This document shows, piece after piece, positions 51,839 to 60,366 of a stretch of DNA of 64,000 bases (its first letter is position 1; every line of letters begins with the position of its first letter). A program made the position numbers and the translations under genes. Location: contig NZ_JANHJR010000002.1 of assembly GCF_024495425.1 (NCBI RefSeq), forward strand, positions 682,001 through 746,000, in the 5' to 3' direction. The notes beneath the pieces are model-generated. The model was not told the origin of the DNA, searched no databases, and worked only from the letters and a program-made list of their open reading frames with translations. Source of the stretch: Haloarchaeobius litoreus (GTDB taxonomy: Archaea; Halobacteriota; Halobacteria; Halobacteriales; Natrialbaceae).

Positions 51839-52314
51839 CTCCCTGTCGCCGATTCTCCTGATGCGTCTCGGACGTCCGCCAGCGTCGCGACCATCCGGTC
51901 CCAGTGGCTCCCCTTCCAGAACCGCTGGTCGCAGTTCCGACAGCGCCAGACGGGGGTGGCGTGGTCGGGGACGTAGTCGGGTCGGGCGTCCGAATCGGTA
52001 GCGTCCACCCGGACGAGCCGACCGTTGCACCGTCCGCAGTGGACCGGCTCCTCGGCAGGGGTGAGGTCGACGCCGGCCGTCGCGAGTTCGCGGAGCTGTG
52101 GCTCGGTGTCGCGGTCCCGCAGCAGGATCGACTGTTCGGCCTGCGTGGCGAGCTGTTCGTCGCGGGTGACGAGCGTCCGGTCCCCCGCCGTCGCGAGTCC
52201 GAGCACCGCCTCGTCTGCCTCCACGTCGCGGTCGAGCGCGTAGACGGTATCGTGACCGCAGAGCCGCAGGTACGTCGCGAGGTTGCCGAGCATCGCGTCG
52301 AGGAGGAGCCGCAT
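51835..52314 (-). CDS. Mut7-C RNase (PIN-fold) domain protein
   Basis: A 159-residue protein of the Mut7-C family. The N-terminal PIN-like RNase part starts MRLLLDAMLGNLATYLRLCGHDT with acidic residues in DEAVLGLA and TRDEQL, and the C-terminal part is a zinc ribbon with CGRCNGRL and CRNCDQRFW. Members are predicted RNA nucleases. The ATG overlaps the stop of the PolX gene (TGATG), so translation is coupled. It converges with the DUF7139-like gene, overlapping by 4 bases. Confidence 0.88.
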   Translation of the reverse strand: MRLLLDAMLGNLATYLRLCGHDTVYALDRDVEADEAVLGLATAGDRTLVTRDEQLATQAEQSILLRDRDTEPQLRELATAGVDLTPAEEPVHCGRCNGRLVRVDATDSDARPDYVPDHATPVWRCRNCDQRFWKGSHWDRMVATLADVRDASGESATGS

Positions 52315-54053
52315 CAGTGCAGGAACTCGCGGACGCCGTCGGCGTCCCGCGTGTTCAGCACGTCGGCGGCCTCGGCCCAGCCACGCCGTGCGGTGTGGAC
52401 GCCGAACCGGACGTGGCCGAACGAACTCGTGCGGTGGGCGTCGGTGTCGATGGCGACCGTCGCGCCTGCGTCGACGGCGACCTTGACGGGACCACCGGAG
52501 AGGTCGAGCCGGTGCGGGTCGCTGTTGATCTCCAGCGCGACGCCCTCTCGTGCGGCGGCCTCGGCGAGCGCCTCGGCGTCGACCTCGAGCCCGGGGCGCT
52601 GGTTCAGCAGTCGGCCGGTCGGGTGGCCGAGGATGTCGACGGCGGGGTGCTCCATCGCCCGGACGAGTCGGTCGGTGCCGTCGCCGTCGAGGGCGGCGTG
52701 TGGCGAGGCGACGACCACGTCGAGCTCTGCGAGCACGTCGTCGTCGACGGATATCTCGCCGTCGGCGGTGATGTTCGCCTCGACGCCGGTGAAGACGGTG
52801 ATGTCGAAGCCCTCGGCGGCCGCCCGGATCTCGTCGGCCTGCTCGAGCAGCTCCTCGTCGGGGACGCCGACGCCGCCGACGACGCCCGGACCGGTCGCGT
52901 GGTCGGTGACGGCGATGTAGTCGTGGCCGAAGCTGGCCGCGCCGTCGAGCATCGACTCGATGGACTCCGCGCCGTCGGACCGGTCGGTGTGGGTGTGGAG
53001 GTCGCCGCGAACCTCGTCCTCGGCCACGAGGTCTGGGAGTTCGTCGTCCGCGGCGGCGGGTATCTCGCCGCGGTCCTCGCGCATCTCGGGCGGGATCAAC
53101 GGCAGGTCGAGCGCGTCGTACATCGACGCCTCGTCGGTGCCGGCGACACGTTCGCCGACGCGCTGGCCGGCGTCGGGGTCCTCCACGTCGCGCACGTCGA
53201 ACGCGCCGTACTCGTTGAGCTTCAGCCCGCGGTCGATGGCGTAGTTCCGGAGGGCGACGTTGTGGGCCTTGCTCCCGGTGAAGTACTGGAGCGCGGAACC
53301 GAACTCCTCGGGGACGACGACGCGCAGGTCGACGCGCATCCCGTCGCTGCGCACGCTCGCCTTCTCCGTGCCGGCCTCGATGACGTCGTCGGTGCCGTCC
53401 CAGTCGCGGAGCGCGTCGATGGCGGCCGCGCCGTCGTCGGTGCCGACGAGCACGTCGATGTCGCCGATGGTCGCGCGCCAGCGGCGCAACGAGCCCGCGA
53501 CCTCGACGTGTTCGACCGGCGAGGAACCGGAGAGGTACGCCACGAGGTCGTCCGCGAGCGGGCGGGCGTCCCCGAGCAGCGTGCGCTCGCCGGCCGACTT
53601 CGCGAACGCGATGTTCTCGAGGATGTTCTCCTCGGTCTTCGGTCCGAATCCGTGCAGCTCCCGTATCTCCGCCGCGCGTGCGGCTGCTTCGAGGTCCTCG
53701 AGGTCAGTCACGCCGAGTTCGTCGTACAGCGTGCCGACGGTCTTCGGGCCGACGCCCTCCACCCTGAGCAGCGCGTCGAGCGCGACCGGATAGCGCTCGC
53801 GGAGCTCCGCCAGCTCCTCGATCTCCCCCGTCTCGGCGTACTCGACGACCTTGGACGAGATCGCATCGCCGACGTGGTCCAGTTCGCCGACTGCGTCGGC
53901 TCCTTCCGCGACGAGGTCGTCGAACGACCCCTGGTAGTCCCGGATGCTCTCGGCCGCGCGTCGGTACGCGTTGGGCTTGTACTCCACGTCGTCGGCTTCG
54001 AGCAGGTTCGCCATCTCCTCCAGTCGTGCGGCGACGTCGTCCTGTAGGGTCAT
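52314..54053 (-). CDS. polX: PolX-type DNA polymerase/3'-5' exonuclease
   Basis: A 579-residue family X DNA polymerase. Domains in order: helix-hairpin-helix motifs (LDALLRVEGVGPKTVGTLY and IRELHGFGPKTEENIL), a polymerase nucleotidyltransferase centre (VEVAGSLRRWRATIGDIDVLV), and a C-terminal PHP phosphoesterase domain starting GDLHTHTDRSDG, with HAALDG, HPTGRLL and DPHRLDLSGG. PolX fills short gaps in base-excision repair and the PHP part removes 3' ends. ATG 54053 overlaps the upstream stop. Confidence 0.93.
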   Translation of the reverse strand: MTLQDDVAARLEEMANLLEADDVEYKPNAYRRAAESIRDYQGSFDDLVAEGADAVGELDHVGDAISSKVVEYAETGEIEELAELRERYPVALDALLRVEGVGPKTVGTLYDELGVTDLEDLEAAARAAEIRELHGFGPKTEENILENIAFAKSAGERTLLGDARPLADDLVAYLSGSSPVEHVEVAGSLRRWRATIGDIDVLVGTDDGAAAIDALRDWDGTDDVIEAGTEKASVRSDGMRVDLRVVVPEEFGSALQYFTGSKAHNVALRNYAIDRGLKLNEYGAFDVRDVEDPDAGQRVGERVAGTDEASMYDALDLPLIPPEMREDRGEIPAAADDELPDLVAEDEVRGDLHTHTDRSDGAESIESMLDGAASFGHDYIAVTDHATGPGVVGGVGVPDEELLEQADEIRAAAEGFDITVFTGVEANITADGEISVDDDVLAELDVVVASPHAALDGDGTDRLVRAMEHPAVDILGHPTGRLLNQRPGLEVDAEALAEAAAREGVALEINSDPHRLDLSGGPVKVAVDAGATVAIDTDAHRTSSFGHVRFGVHTARRGWAEAADVLNTRDADGVREFLH

Positions 54054-54487
54054 GTTCGGGGTCCACCGCCCTCGCGGCCGAGGGCCTTCTTCAGGAAGTT
54101 CATCCAGCGCTTCTTGTCCGCTGCCGCCTTCGCGTCGGCCTCCGCCTCGATGTTCGTCGGGCCGAGGCTCTCCAGCGCGTTCAGCGCGCGGTCCAGCCCG
54201 ATTATCGCTTCGACCAGCTCCTCGCCCTCCGCCCAGCTCATCTCGGCCCAGTCGTTCTCGAGTCGCTGTCTGCGCTGGAGCCGCTCGCGTCGCAGGTTCT
54301 TCTTCGCCTGCTGCACCCGCTCGCGCTCGCCCGACGGGATGGTGTCCCGACGCTTGATCTCGAAGACGAACGACTGCAGGTCGATGTCCTCGCCCTGCAC
54401 GTCGATGCGCTCGGGGATGTCCGCGCCCACGGTCGCCCCCTCGCGGTCGACCCGCGCGAGCAGCTGCTTCTGTTCGTACGATTTCAC
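54050..54487 (-). CDS. Haloarchaeal conserved protein (DUF5788-like)
   Basis: A 145-residue, highly charged helical protein. After VKSYEQKQLLARVDREGATVG come a strand-like FVFEIKRRDTIPSGERERVQQAKK and a long basic helix (RRERLQRRQRLENDWAEMSW). I take it for the haloarchaeal DUF5788 family; function unknown. GTG 54487 is chosen because GTTTTTGG at 54512-54518 is 28 bases upstream. It overlaps the PolX start, so it heads a three-gene repair/RNase operon. Confidence 0.72.
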   Translation of the reverse strand: MKSYEQKQLLARVDREGATVGADIPERIDVQGEDIDLQSFVFEIKRRDTIPSGERERVQQAKKNLRRERLQRRQRLENDWAEMSWAEGEELVEAIIGLDRALNALESLGPTNIEAEADAKAAADKKRWMNFLKKALGREGGGPRT

Positions 54488-54872
54488 ACACGGGAGTCGG
54501 GGCCGTGGGACCAAAAACTCCCACGCTGACGGGGGCGAATCCGTTCACAGTTCGACGCGCAGCAGTCCACGTGGCGCGCGACTGGCGAGACTGCGCGAGT
54601 GAAGCGAGCGCGTCGAGCCATCCGCGCGAGGGATGAGCACCGCAGCGGAGCGAGGAGCGCAGTCGGCTGGGGAGGCGTGAGGTGCGGTGCTGTGCGGGGC
54701 TTTCTGGCTGTTGTCGACCAGATAGTTCCCACAATCGCCATACTGCAACCGGCTCTACTGCGTCAGTTCGCTGGCCGTATCGAGACTCGAAACGACACCC
54801 GAACTCGTTGACACCTTCATGTGGGTACGGCCACACCAGGATGATAGGGGATACGAACTCCCCAGTCACGCC
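54488..54872. other. Intergenic region with dispersed repeat copy B
   Basis: Contains the promoter of the DUF5788-like gene (54512-54518), repeat copy B (54581-54706) and an unassigned stretch before the 56-aa gene at 54873. Short frames across the repeat are Arg-rich and not protein-like. Confidence 0.6.
54581..54706 (+). repeat. Modular dispersed repeat, copy B
   Basis: Shares its left end (ACTGGCGAG, 54581-54589), a 31-base core (54660-54690) and right end (GGGGCTTTCTG, 54696-54706) with copy A at 27351-27511 in opposite orientation. Here the extra ~70-base module lies between left end and core and consists of GAAGCGAGCGCG and GCAGCGGAGCGAGGAGCG-like units. The modules differ in position and sequence between copies while the conserved blocks keep their order. 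Confidence 0.7.
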
Positions 54873-55043
54873 ATGTCGACCACGAACCGAACCCGCAACC
54901 AGACGAACCAGACCCGCCTCGACCTCTCACGGGCCGAGGAGTGGGTCGTCCACCATGCTGTGCTGACGGACGACTCTGGCGTGCGCTCGTTCACACAGAA
55001 CGACATGGCGGTCGATCAGGCACTTCGACTGGATCGAGACTGA
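54873..55043 (+). CDS. Small protein (56 aa), unknown
   Basis: A 56-residue frame: a hydrophilic Thr/Asn/Arg-rich tail (MSTTNRTRNQTNQTRLDL), then SRAEEWVVHHAVLTDD and DMAVDQALRLDRD. The middle helix with EEWVVHHAVL resembles short haloarchaeal proteins often annotated as hypothetical. No clear TATA box precedes ATG 54873. A 7-base-arm hairpin lies 10 bases after the stop. Real-gene status is moderate. Confidence 0.5.
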   Translation: MSTTNRTRNQTNQTRLDLSRAEEWVVHHAVLTDDSGVRSFTQNDMAVDQALRLDRD

Positions 55044-55053
55044 TCCAATCCCG

Positions 55054-55074
55054 GAACGGTTCCAGAGACCGTTC
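55054..55074. terminator. Hairpin after the 56-aa gene
   Basis: GAACGGT (55054-55060) and ACCGTTC (55068-55074) are perfect 7-base inverted arms with a 7-base loop, beginning 10 bases after the stop at 55043. No T-run follows, so it may be an RNA-stability element or an operator rather than a terminator. Confidence 0.4.
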
Positions 55075-55246
55075 GTCGGCCGGCGACGTACACAGCATCG
55101 CCGGCTACGATTCACCCCCTTCCTGACGCACTCCCGACCGCGAGCGACGGCTGGTGCGTGCCCGACTCACTCACAACCAGTGGCCACACTGGCGGCGTGC
55201 GTCGGAATCCCAACCCCTTTGCCGTCCGTGTTCGTACGGGCGACCA

Positions 55247-56164
55247 ATGGCCAACTGCGACGAGTGCGGCGACGAGACGAACATGCCGTACACCTGCAAC
55301 CGGTGTGGCGGGAAGTTCTGTGGCACCCACCGGCTGCCCGAGAACCATGACTGCCCCGGGCTGCAGTGGAACGACCCGCAGGGCGTCTGGGCCGAGGAGC
55401 AGTCGGCGTCAGGGAGCGACGACGGCGACGGGGGACTGCTGAGCGGCGTCACGGCCGACCCGTTCCGCCGTGGGGGCCCCCTCGCCTACTTCCGCGGGAA
55501 CATGACGTACGTGTTCCTCGGGCTGATGTGGGTGACGTGGGCGCTGCAGTACTTCATCGTCCCGAACGTCACCGACATCCAGGCCGGCTCGCAGGCGTGG
55601 ACCGACATCTTCGCGCTCCAGAGCGAGCACCCCGAGTACGTCTGGGCGTGGTTCACCTCCATCTTCTCGCACGCGCCCAGCCTCTACCACATCGCCGGGA
55701 ACAGCATCGTGATCTTCTTCTTCGGCCGGCTGGTCGAGGAGTACGTCGGGAGCCGCGACTACATCTTCCTGTTCCTCGGGAGCGGCGTGCTCGCGGGACT
55801 GGGCCACATCGGCCTCGCACTGGTGACCGGCGAACCGACCGCGCTGTACGGAGCCTCCGGTGCCGCGCTCGCGCTGATGGGCGTGCTGACGATCATCCGC
55901 CCCAACCTCACCGTGCTCATCTACTTCATCATCCCGACGCCCATCTGGGTGCTCACCGGGCTGTACGCGCTCATCAGCGTCACGGGCATTCTCGGTGGGA
56001 ACATCATGCCCGGCGGGGCGAACGTCGCCCACGCGGCCCACCTGTTCGGCCTCGTGCTCGGCCTGCTGTACGGCCAGTACGTGAAGGACAAGGTGAGCCT
56101 CCCCAGGGAGACGAGTCTCGGCGGCGGCCGTCGCGGCGGCGGTGGCGGCAGAGGCCCGTTCTGA
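55247..56164 (+). CDS. Rhomboid intramembrane serine protease with N-terminal AN1 zinc finger
   Basis: A 305-residue protein. The first ~40 residues are an AN1-type zinc finger (CDECG, CNRCGGKFCGTHRLPENHDC). Then come about six membrane helices with the rhomboid elements: HIAGNSIVIFFFGRLVEE, the catalytic Ser in YGASGAALALMG and the catalytic His in VAHAAHLFGLVLG. Rhomboids cleave transmembrane substrates. A haloarchaeal rhomboid with the same AN1 finger (RhoII of Haloferax volcanii) is linked to cell-surface glycosylation and motility phenotypes. The C-terminal tail is Gly/Arg-rich. ATG 55247 starts at the zinc finger. Confidence 0.9.
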   Translation: MANCDECGDETNMPYTCNRCGGKFCGTHRLPENHDCPGLQWNDPQGVWAEEQSASGSDDGDGGLLSGVTADPFRRGGPLAYFRGNMTYVFLGLMWVTWALQYFIVPNVTDIQAGSQAWTDIFALQSEHPEYVWAWFTSIFSHAPSLYHIAGNSIVIFFFGRLVEEYVGSRDYIFLFLGSGVLAGLGHIGLALVTGEPTALYGASGAALALMGVLTIIRPNLTVLIYFIIPTPIWVLTGLYALISVTGILGGNIMPGGANVAHAAHLFGLVLGLLYGQYVKDKVSLPRETSLGGGRRGGGGGRGPF

Positions 56165-56165
56165 G

Positions 56166-56906
56166 ATGCGGACCGAGTTCGTCCCGGACCCGGCGGCCTC
56201 CCGCGCGGAGATGGAGGCCCAGCAGCGCGACATCGCCGCGGCCGCGAGTTTCTCGGACGATTTCGAGTTCGACAGCGACGCGGTCGGCAGCGACACCGGC
56301 CCGCTCGTCGCGGGTGTCGACCAGGCGTTCCTCGACGACCGGGCGGTGAGCGCCATCGTCGTCACCCGCGGCGACAGCGTCGTCGAGCGCGCCCACGCCG
56401 TCTCGCCGCTCTCGATTCCGTACATCCCCGGCCTCCTGTCGTTCCGCGAGGGCAATCCCATCCTCGCCGCGTTCGAGGAACTGGAGACGGAGCCCGACTG
56501 CGTGCTGTTCGACGGAAGCGGCCGCATCCACTTCCGGCAGGCCGGGCTCGCGACCCACATCGGCGTCGTGCTCGATATCCCGAGCGTCGGCGTCGCGAAG
56601 AACCTGCTCTGCGGGACGCCCGAACGGTCGACGGAGGGCCTCGCGGCGGGCGAGTGCGTCGGTATCGACGCCGACGGCGGCGTGGACGCACCTGCCGGCA
56701 CCAGGATCGGCTACGCGGTCCAGACGAAGCAGTACGACTCGCCGAACCGCCACGTCAACCCGCTGTACGTCAGTCCGGGGCACCGCGTGAGCGCCGAGAC
56801 GGCGGCGGACTGGACGCTCGCCACCGCGGCGGGCTACAAGCTCCCCGAACCCACCCGGCTGGCCGACGCATACGCCGCAGACGTGAAACGAACCAACGAC
56901 ACTTAG
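56166..56906 (+). CDS. nfi: Endonuclease V
   Basis: A 246-residue deoxyinosine-specific endonuclease. AGVDQAFLDD contains the first active-site Asp, IPYIPGLLSFREGNPILAAFEEL the conserved PYIPG wedge and Glu, and VLFDGSGRIHFRQAGLATHIG the second Asp and DGxG loop, ending SVGVAKNLL. Length fits the family. The enzyme nicks DNA (or RNA) next to inosine. It begins one base after the rhomboid stop, so the two are co-transcribed. Confidence 0.93.
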   Translation: MRTEFVPDPAASRAEMEAQQRDIAAAASFSDDFEFDSDAVGSDTGPLVAGVDQAFLDDRAVSAIVVTRGDSVVERAHAVSPLSIPYIPGLLSFREGNPILAAFEELETEPDCVLFDGSGRIHFRQAGLATHIGVVLDIPSVGVAKNLLCGTPERSTEGLAAGECVGIDADGGVDAPAGTRIGYAVQTKQYDSPNRHVNPLYVSPGHRVSAETAADWTLATAAGYKLPEPTRLADAYAADVKRTNDT

Positions 56907-56931
56907 GTACCTCCCGGGTGAACGCGGGACC

Positions 56932-57837
56932 ATGACCGCAGACGAGGACGACGGCTCGCCCGGCGAGGTGAGCGCGACGGCTGCCAACGAGGGGTCGTCG
57001 GGACCGGAACCGACGCTTTCGACCGTGCTCATCACCGGCTGTTCGTCCGGTATCGGCCGCGCGACGGCGAAGGCGTTCCGCTCGGAGGGCTGGCTGGTGT
57101 ACGCGACGGCCCGCGACGAGGACGACATCGCGGACCTCACCGACATCGGCTGCGAGACGGCCGAACTCGACGTGACCGACCGCGGGCAGGTCGAGCGCGT
57201 CGTCGACCGCATCGTCGACGAGGCCGGCCACATCGACTGCGTCGTCAACAACGCCGGCTACGCGCAGCTGGGCCCCATCGAGGACGTCCCGACGAGAAAG
57301 GTCCACGAGCAGTTCGACGTGAACGTCTACGGGCCGCACCGGCTCGTCCGCGCCGCCGCGCCGCACATGCGCGAGGCCGAGGACGGCACGTTCGTCAACG
57401 TCTCCAGCGTCTCCGGCAAGCTCTCGGTCGCCGGCACGGGCGTCTACTCCGCCTCGAAGTTCGCCGTCGAGGCGATGAGCGACGCGCTCCGGAGCGAGCT
57501 GCGCGACTTCGACGTGGAGGTCGTCGTCGTCGAGCCCGGTCCCGTGGCGACGCAGTTCACCGACCGCGCCGACAGCGAGGTCGACGACCTGCCGCGTTCG
57601 GAGGCGTACGACGACCTCTACGAGATCTTCGAGGACGCGAGCCTGGTCGCGGGCGACGGCCCGCTCGCCGTCTCGCCCACCGAGGTCGCCGCGGTCATCC
57701 TGAACGCTGCCAGCAGCACCGACCCCGCGACCAGATACCCCGTCGGCGTCGTCGCGAAGTACGGCCTGCTCGCGCGCTACCTGCCCGACCGGATCCGGGA
57801 CGTGGTCGTGGGGCTCGTCCGGCGCTTCGCCACGTAG
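56932..57837 (+). CDS. SDR-family oxidoreductase
   Basis: A 301-residue classical short-chain dehydrogenase. After a ~30-residue acidic tail, TVLITGCSSGIGRATAKAF is the NAD(P)-binding motif, NNAGYAQLG the structural NNAG, and VNVSSVSGKLSVAGTGVYSASKFAVEAM carries catalytic Ser, Tyr and Lys (YSASK). The C-terminal region VEPGPVATQFTDRA is also typical. Substrate unknown. It lies 25 bases after endonuclease V and 18 bases before the glycerate kinase gene, probably one transcript. Confidence 0.9.
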   Translation: MTADEDDGSPGEVSATAANEGSSGPEPTLSTVLITGCSSGIGRATAKAFRSEGWLVYATARDEDDIADLTDIGCETAELDVTDRGQVERVVDRIVDEAGHIDCVVNNAGYAQLGPIEDVPTRKVHEQFDVNVYGPHRLVRAAAPHMREAEDGTFVNVSSVSGKLSVAGTGVYSASKFAVEAMSDALRSELRDFDVEVVVVEPGPVATQFTDRADSEVDDLPRSEAYDDLYEIFEDASLVAGDGPLAVSPTEVAAVILNAASSTDPATRYPVGVVAKYGLLARYLPDRIRDVVVGLVRRFAT

Positions 57838-57855
57838 GACCGCGGGGAACGGACT

Positions 57856-59211
57856 GTGACTGTCGAGAACCGCGACGAACTGGCGACGACGCCAGCCCGC
57901 GAGACCGCACTCTCCTGTGTCGAGGCCGGCATCGAGGCCGCACTCCCGGAGCGGGTCGTCGCGGACACCGTGGCGGTCGCTGATGGGGTCATGTCTGTCT
58001 CCTCGGCATCAGACGAGGATGCCGAGGCCAGCTACGACCTCGACTCGTTCTCGACCGTGCTGCTCGTCGGCGCGGGCAAGGGTGCTGGCCGGCTGGCCGC
58101 GGCACTGGTCGACGCGCTCGATGGGCGGGTCGACAGCGGCGTCGTCGTCACTGACGAACCGGCCGACGCGGCCCCGGTCGACGTGCTCGTCGGTGACCAC
58201 CCCGTCCCGACGGAGCGCAACGTCGATGCCGCACGGCGAATCCACGACTGCGTGGCAGACGCGCCCGCCGACGCGCTCGTGCTCGTCGCGCTCACCGGCG
58301 GGGCGAGCGCGCTGCTGACGCTCCCGGCGGCACCGCTCCCCGTCGACGAGATCGCCGACGTGACGCGCGACCTGCTCACCGCGGGGGCATCCATCGCGGA
58401 ACTCAACGCGGTCCGCAAGCACTGCTCTGCGGTGAAAGGTGGGCGGCTCGCCCGTGCGGCGACACCGGCACGACTGGTCACGCTCGCGATCTCGGACGTG
58501 GTCGGCGACGACCCGTCCGTCATCGGGAGCGGGCCGACGGCACCCGACGGGACGACGTACGCCGACGCGGTCGCGGTACTCGACCGGTACGACGTGGCCG
58601 CGCCGGGCGTCCGCGAACACCTCCAGCGCGGTGTCGAGGGGGCGGAGCCGGAGACGCCCGACGCCGACGACCCGTCGTTCGACCGCGCGGAGTACCACCT
58701 GCTGGCGAACACGGAGACGACGCTGTCGGCGGCGGCGACGGTGGCCCGGGAGCGCGGCGACGAACCGCTCGTGCTCTCGACCAGCGTCGAGGGCGAGGCC
58801 CGCGAGGCCGGCCGGTTCCACGCCGCTGTCGCTCGCGAGGTGCGCGCATCCGGGCGGCCCGTCGAGCCCCCGGCGGTGCTGCTCTCCGCCGGCGAGTGTA
58901 CCGTGACCGTCCAGGGTGCCGGTACGGGCGGCCCGAACCTGGAGTTCGGGCTGGCCGCGGCGCTGGACCTGCGCGGGAGCGACGACGTCGCGGTGGCCGC
59001 CGTCGACACCGACGGACGCGACGGTTCGACGGACGCTGCGGGTGCGCTCGTCGACGGGCGGACGGTCGACGACGAGGACGCGACCCGTGACGCGCTCGCA
59101 GGGAGCGACAGCCTCGGCTACCTGGACGCGCGGAACGGGGTCCTGAGAACGGGTTCGACGGGGACGAACGTGAACGACCTGCGGGTCGTGGTCGTGGAGC
59201 CGGGGCGGTAG
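57856..59211 (+). CDS. Glycerate 2-kinase (GckA/MOFRL family)
   Basis: A 451-residue glycerate kinase. The N-terminal DUF4147 domain has VLLVGAGKGAGRLAAAL, VGDHPVPTERNVDAARRI and ALTGGASALLTLP. The middle has the NAVRKHCSAVKGGRLAR and ISDVVGDDPSVIGSGPTAPD motifs, and the C-terminal MOFRL domain includes VLLSAGECTVTVQGAGTGGPNLEFGLAAAL. The product is 2-phosphoglycerate or, less likely, 3-phosphoglycerate, feeding glycerate into central metabolism. GTG 57856 is the start. Confidence 0.9.
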   Translation: MTVENRDELATTPARETALSCVEAGIEAALPERVVADTVAVADGVMSVSSASDEDAEASYDLDSFSTVLLVGAGKGAGRLAAALVDALDGRVDSGVVVTDEPADAAPVDVLVGDHPVPTERNVDAARRIHDCVADAPADALVLVALTGGASALLTLPAAPLPVDEIADVTRDLLTAGASIAELNAVRKHCSAVKGGRLARAATPARLVTLAISDVVGDDPSVIGSGPTAPDGTTYADAVAVLDRYDVAAPGVREHLQRGVEGAEPETPDADDPSFDRAEYHLLANTETTLSAAATVARERGDEPLVLSTSVEGEAREAGRFHAAVAREVRASGRPVEPPAVLLSAGECTVTVQGAGTGGPNLEFGLAAALDLRGSDDVAVAAVDTDGRDGSTDAAGALVDGRTVDDEDATRDALAGSDSLGYLDARNGVLRTGSTGTNVNDLRVVVVEPGR

Positions 59212-59218
59212 CCGGGGG

Positions 59219-60259
59219 TCAGCGCCGGGGACGCCGCCGCTTCGAGGGGACGTTCCCGCCGGGCGCGTGGACGACACCCTCCCGGTCGCCCTCGCCGGTG
59301 GCGAGCAGGAACGCGAGGAGTCCGAGCGGGAACAGGAGCGCCGTCCCGAGCAGCCCCCCGACGAGCAGCGAGGTCTCGCTGACGTGGACGACCCCAGCTT
59401 CGGGGTCGCCGACGACGACGGCCCCACGCATCGCGGCCGCGTTCCCGCTGGTGCAGGCGTACGTGCTGATGCCGTCGCCGTCGAAGGTGAGCGAGTAGGT
59501 CGTGCCGGCGGCCTCGGTGGGCTCGCTGGCGAAGACGCCGTCGCTGTCCTGCACGTCGTGTGCGCCGCCCTCGCCGGTCCACTCCCAGACGACGGTCGTG
59601 CCCGGGTCGACACGGACCGCTGCGGGCTCGAAGGCGTGATTGCCACCGTTCCCGGGTGCGCCGACGGCGACGGTGACCTCCTCCTTGCCGCGCATGTCGA
59701 CGGTGCCCTCGTAGTTCTCGACACCGTCGAACCAGTCGCCGTAGTCGGGTTCCACCTCGACGAGCCCACCGAGCCCGATGTCGACCGGCACGTCGCCGAC
59801 GACGACCGCGGCCTTCATCCCCATCGCCTCGTGGGGGACGCAGACGTACGTACTGACGCCCTCGCCCTCGAAGGTGTGCTCGAACGTCGCGCTCGCGTCG
59901 TCCACGAGGTCGCTCTCGTACGCGCCGTCGGTCGCGGCGACGTTGTGCATCCCGCCCTCGCCGGTCCACTCCCAGACGACCGTGGTGCCGGGGTCGACTC
60001 TGACCGCGGCCGGGCCGAAGCCGAACGCGCCGCCGTTGCCCGGCGAGCCGACGGCGACAGTCACCTCGGACTCGCCACGCGCGTCGACGAGCCCGTCGAA
60101 GTTGTCGACGTTCTCGAACCACGCCACGAGTTCGGGCGTCTCCTGTGCCCGCGTAGGCGTGCTGGCGGCACCGGCGAGTGCGGTGCCCGCTGCGAGGGTC
60201 CCGACCCCACGGAGGACGGTTCGGCGGTCGACGTCGATGTGTGGCTGCGTCGTGTTCAT
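59219..60259 (-). CDS. Two-domain halocyanin (blue copper protein)
   Basis: A 346-residue Tat-exported protein (DVDRRTVLRGVG leader) with two halocyanin domains and a C-terminal membrane helix (about 298-320) followed by a basic tail. Domain 1 has a full type 1 copper set: H105, C140, H143, M148 (CVPHEAMGM). Domain 2 has H234, C269 and M277, but the His is replaced by Gly272 (CTSGNAAAM), so its copper site is probably lost. Halocyanins carry electrons on the outer membrane face; the divergent nirK makes nitrite reductase a likely acceptor. TATAAA at 60282-60287 fixes ATG 60259. Confidence 0.9.
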   Translation of the reverse strand: MNTTQPHIDVDRRTVLRGVGTLAAGTALAGAASTPTRAQETPELVAWFENVDNFDGLVDARGESEVTVAVGSPGNGGAFGFGPAAVRVDPGTTVVWEWTGEGGMHNVAATDGAYESDLVDDASATFEHTFEGEGVSTYVCVPHEAMGMKAAVVVGDVPVDIGLGGLVEVEPDYGDWFDGVENYEGTVDMRGKEEVTVAVGAPGNGGNHAFEPAAVRVDPGTTVVWEWTGEGGAHDVQDSDGVFASEPTEAAGTTYSLTFDGDGISTYACTSGNAAAMRGAVVVGDPEAGVVHVSETSLLVGGLLGTALLFPLGLLAFLLATGEGDREGVVHAPGGNVPSKRRRPRR

Positions 60260-60281
60260 GGAAGGACATACGCGAACCCCG

Positions 60282-60336
60282 TATAAACCACGTTTTAGGC
60301 TTCCCAAAAAGCGGGAAACGTATTCCGTGTATAAGC
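60282..60336. promoter_or_regulatory. Divergent promoters and palindromes between halocyanin and nirK
   Basis: GGTTTATAC (minus strand, 60281-60289) is 26 bases from ATG 60259; GTATAAGC (60329-60336) is about 34 bases from ATG 60367. Between them lie TTCCC-N7-GGGAA (60301-60317) and the overlapping GGAA-N5-TTCC (60314-60326), candidate operators for control by an anaerobic or nitric-oxide regulator. Confidence 0.5.
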
Positions 60337-60366
60337 AGGCGTATGTGTTCTGTTAGGCTGTAAACC

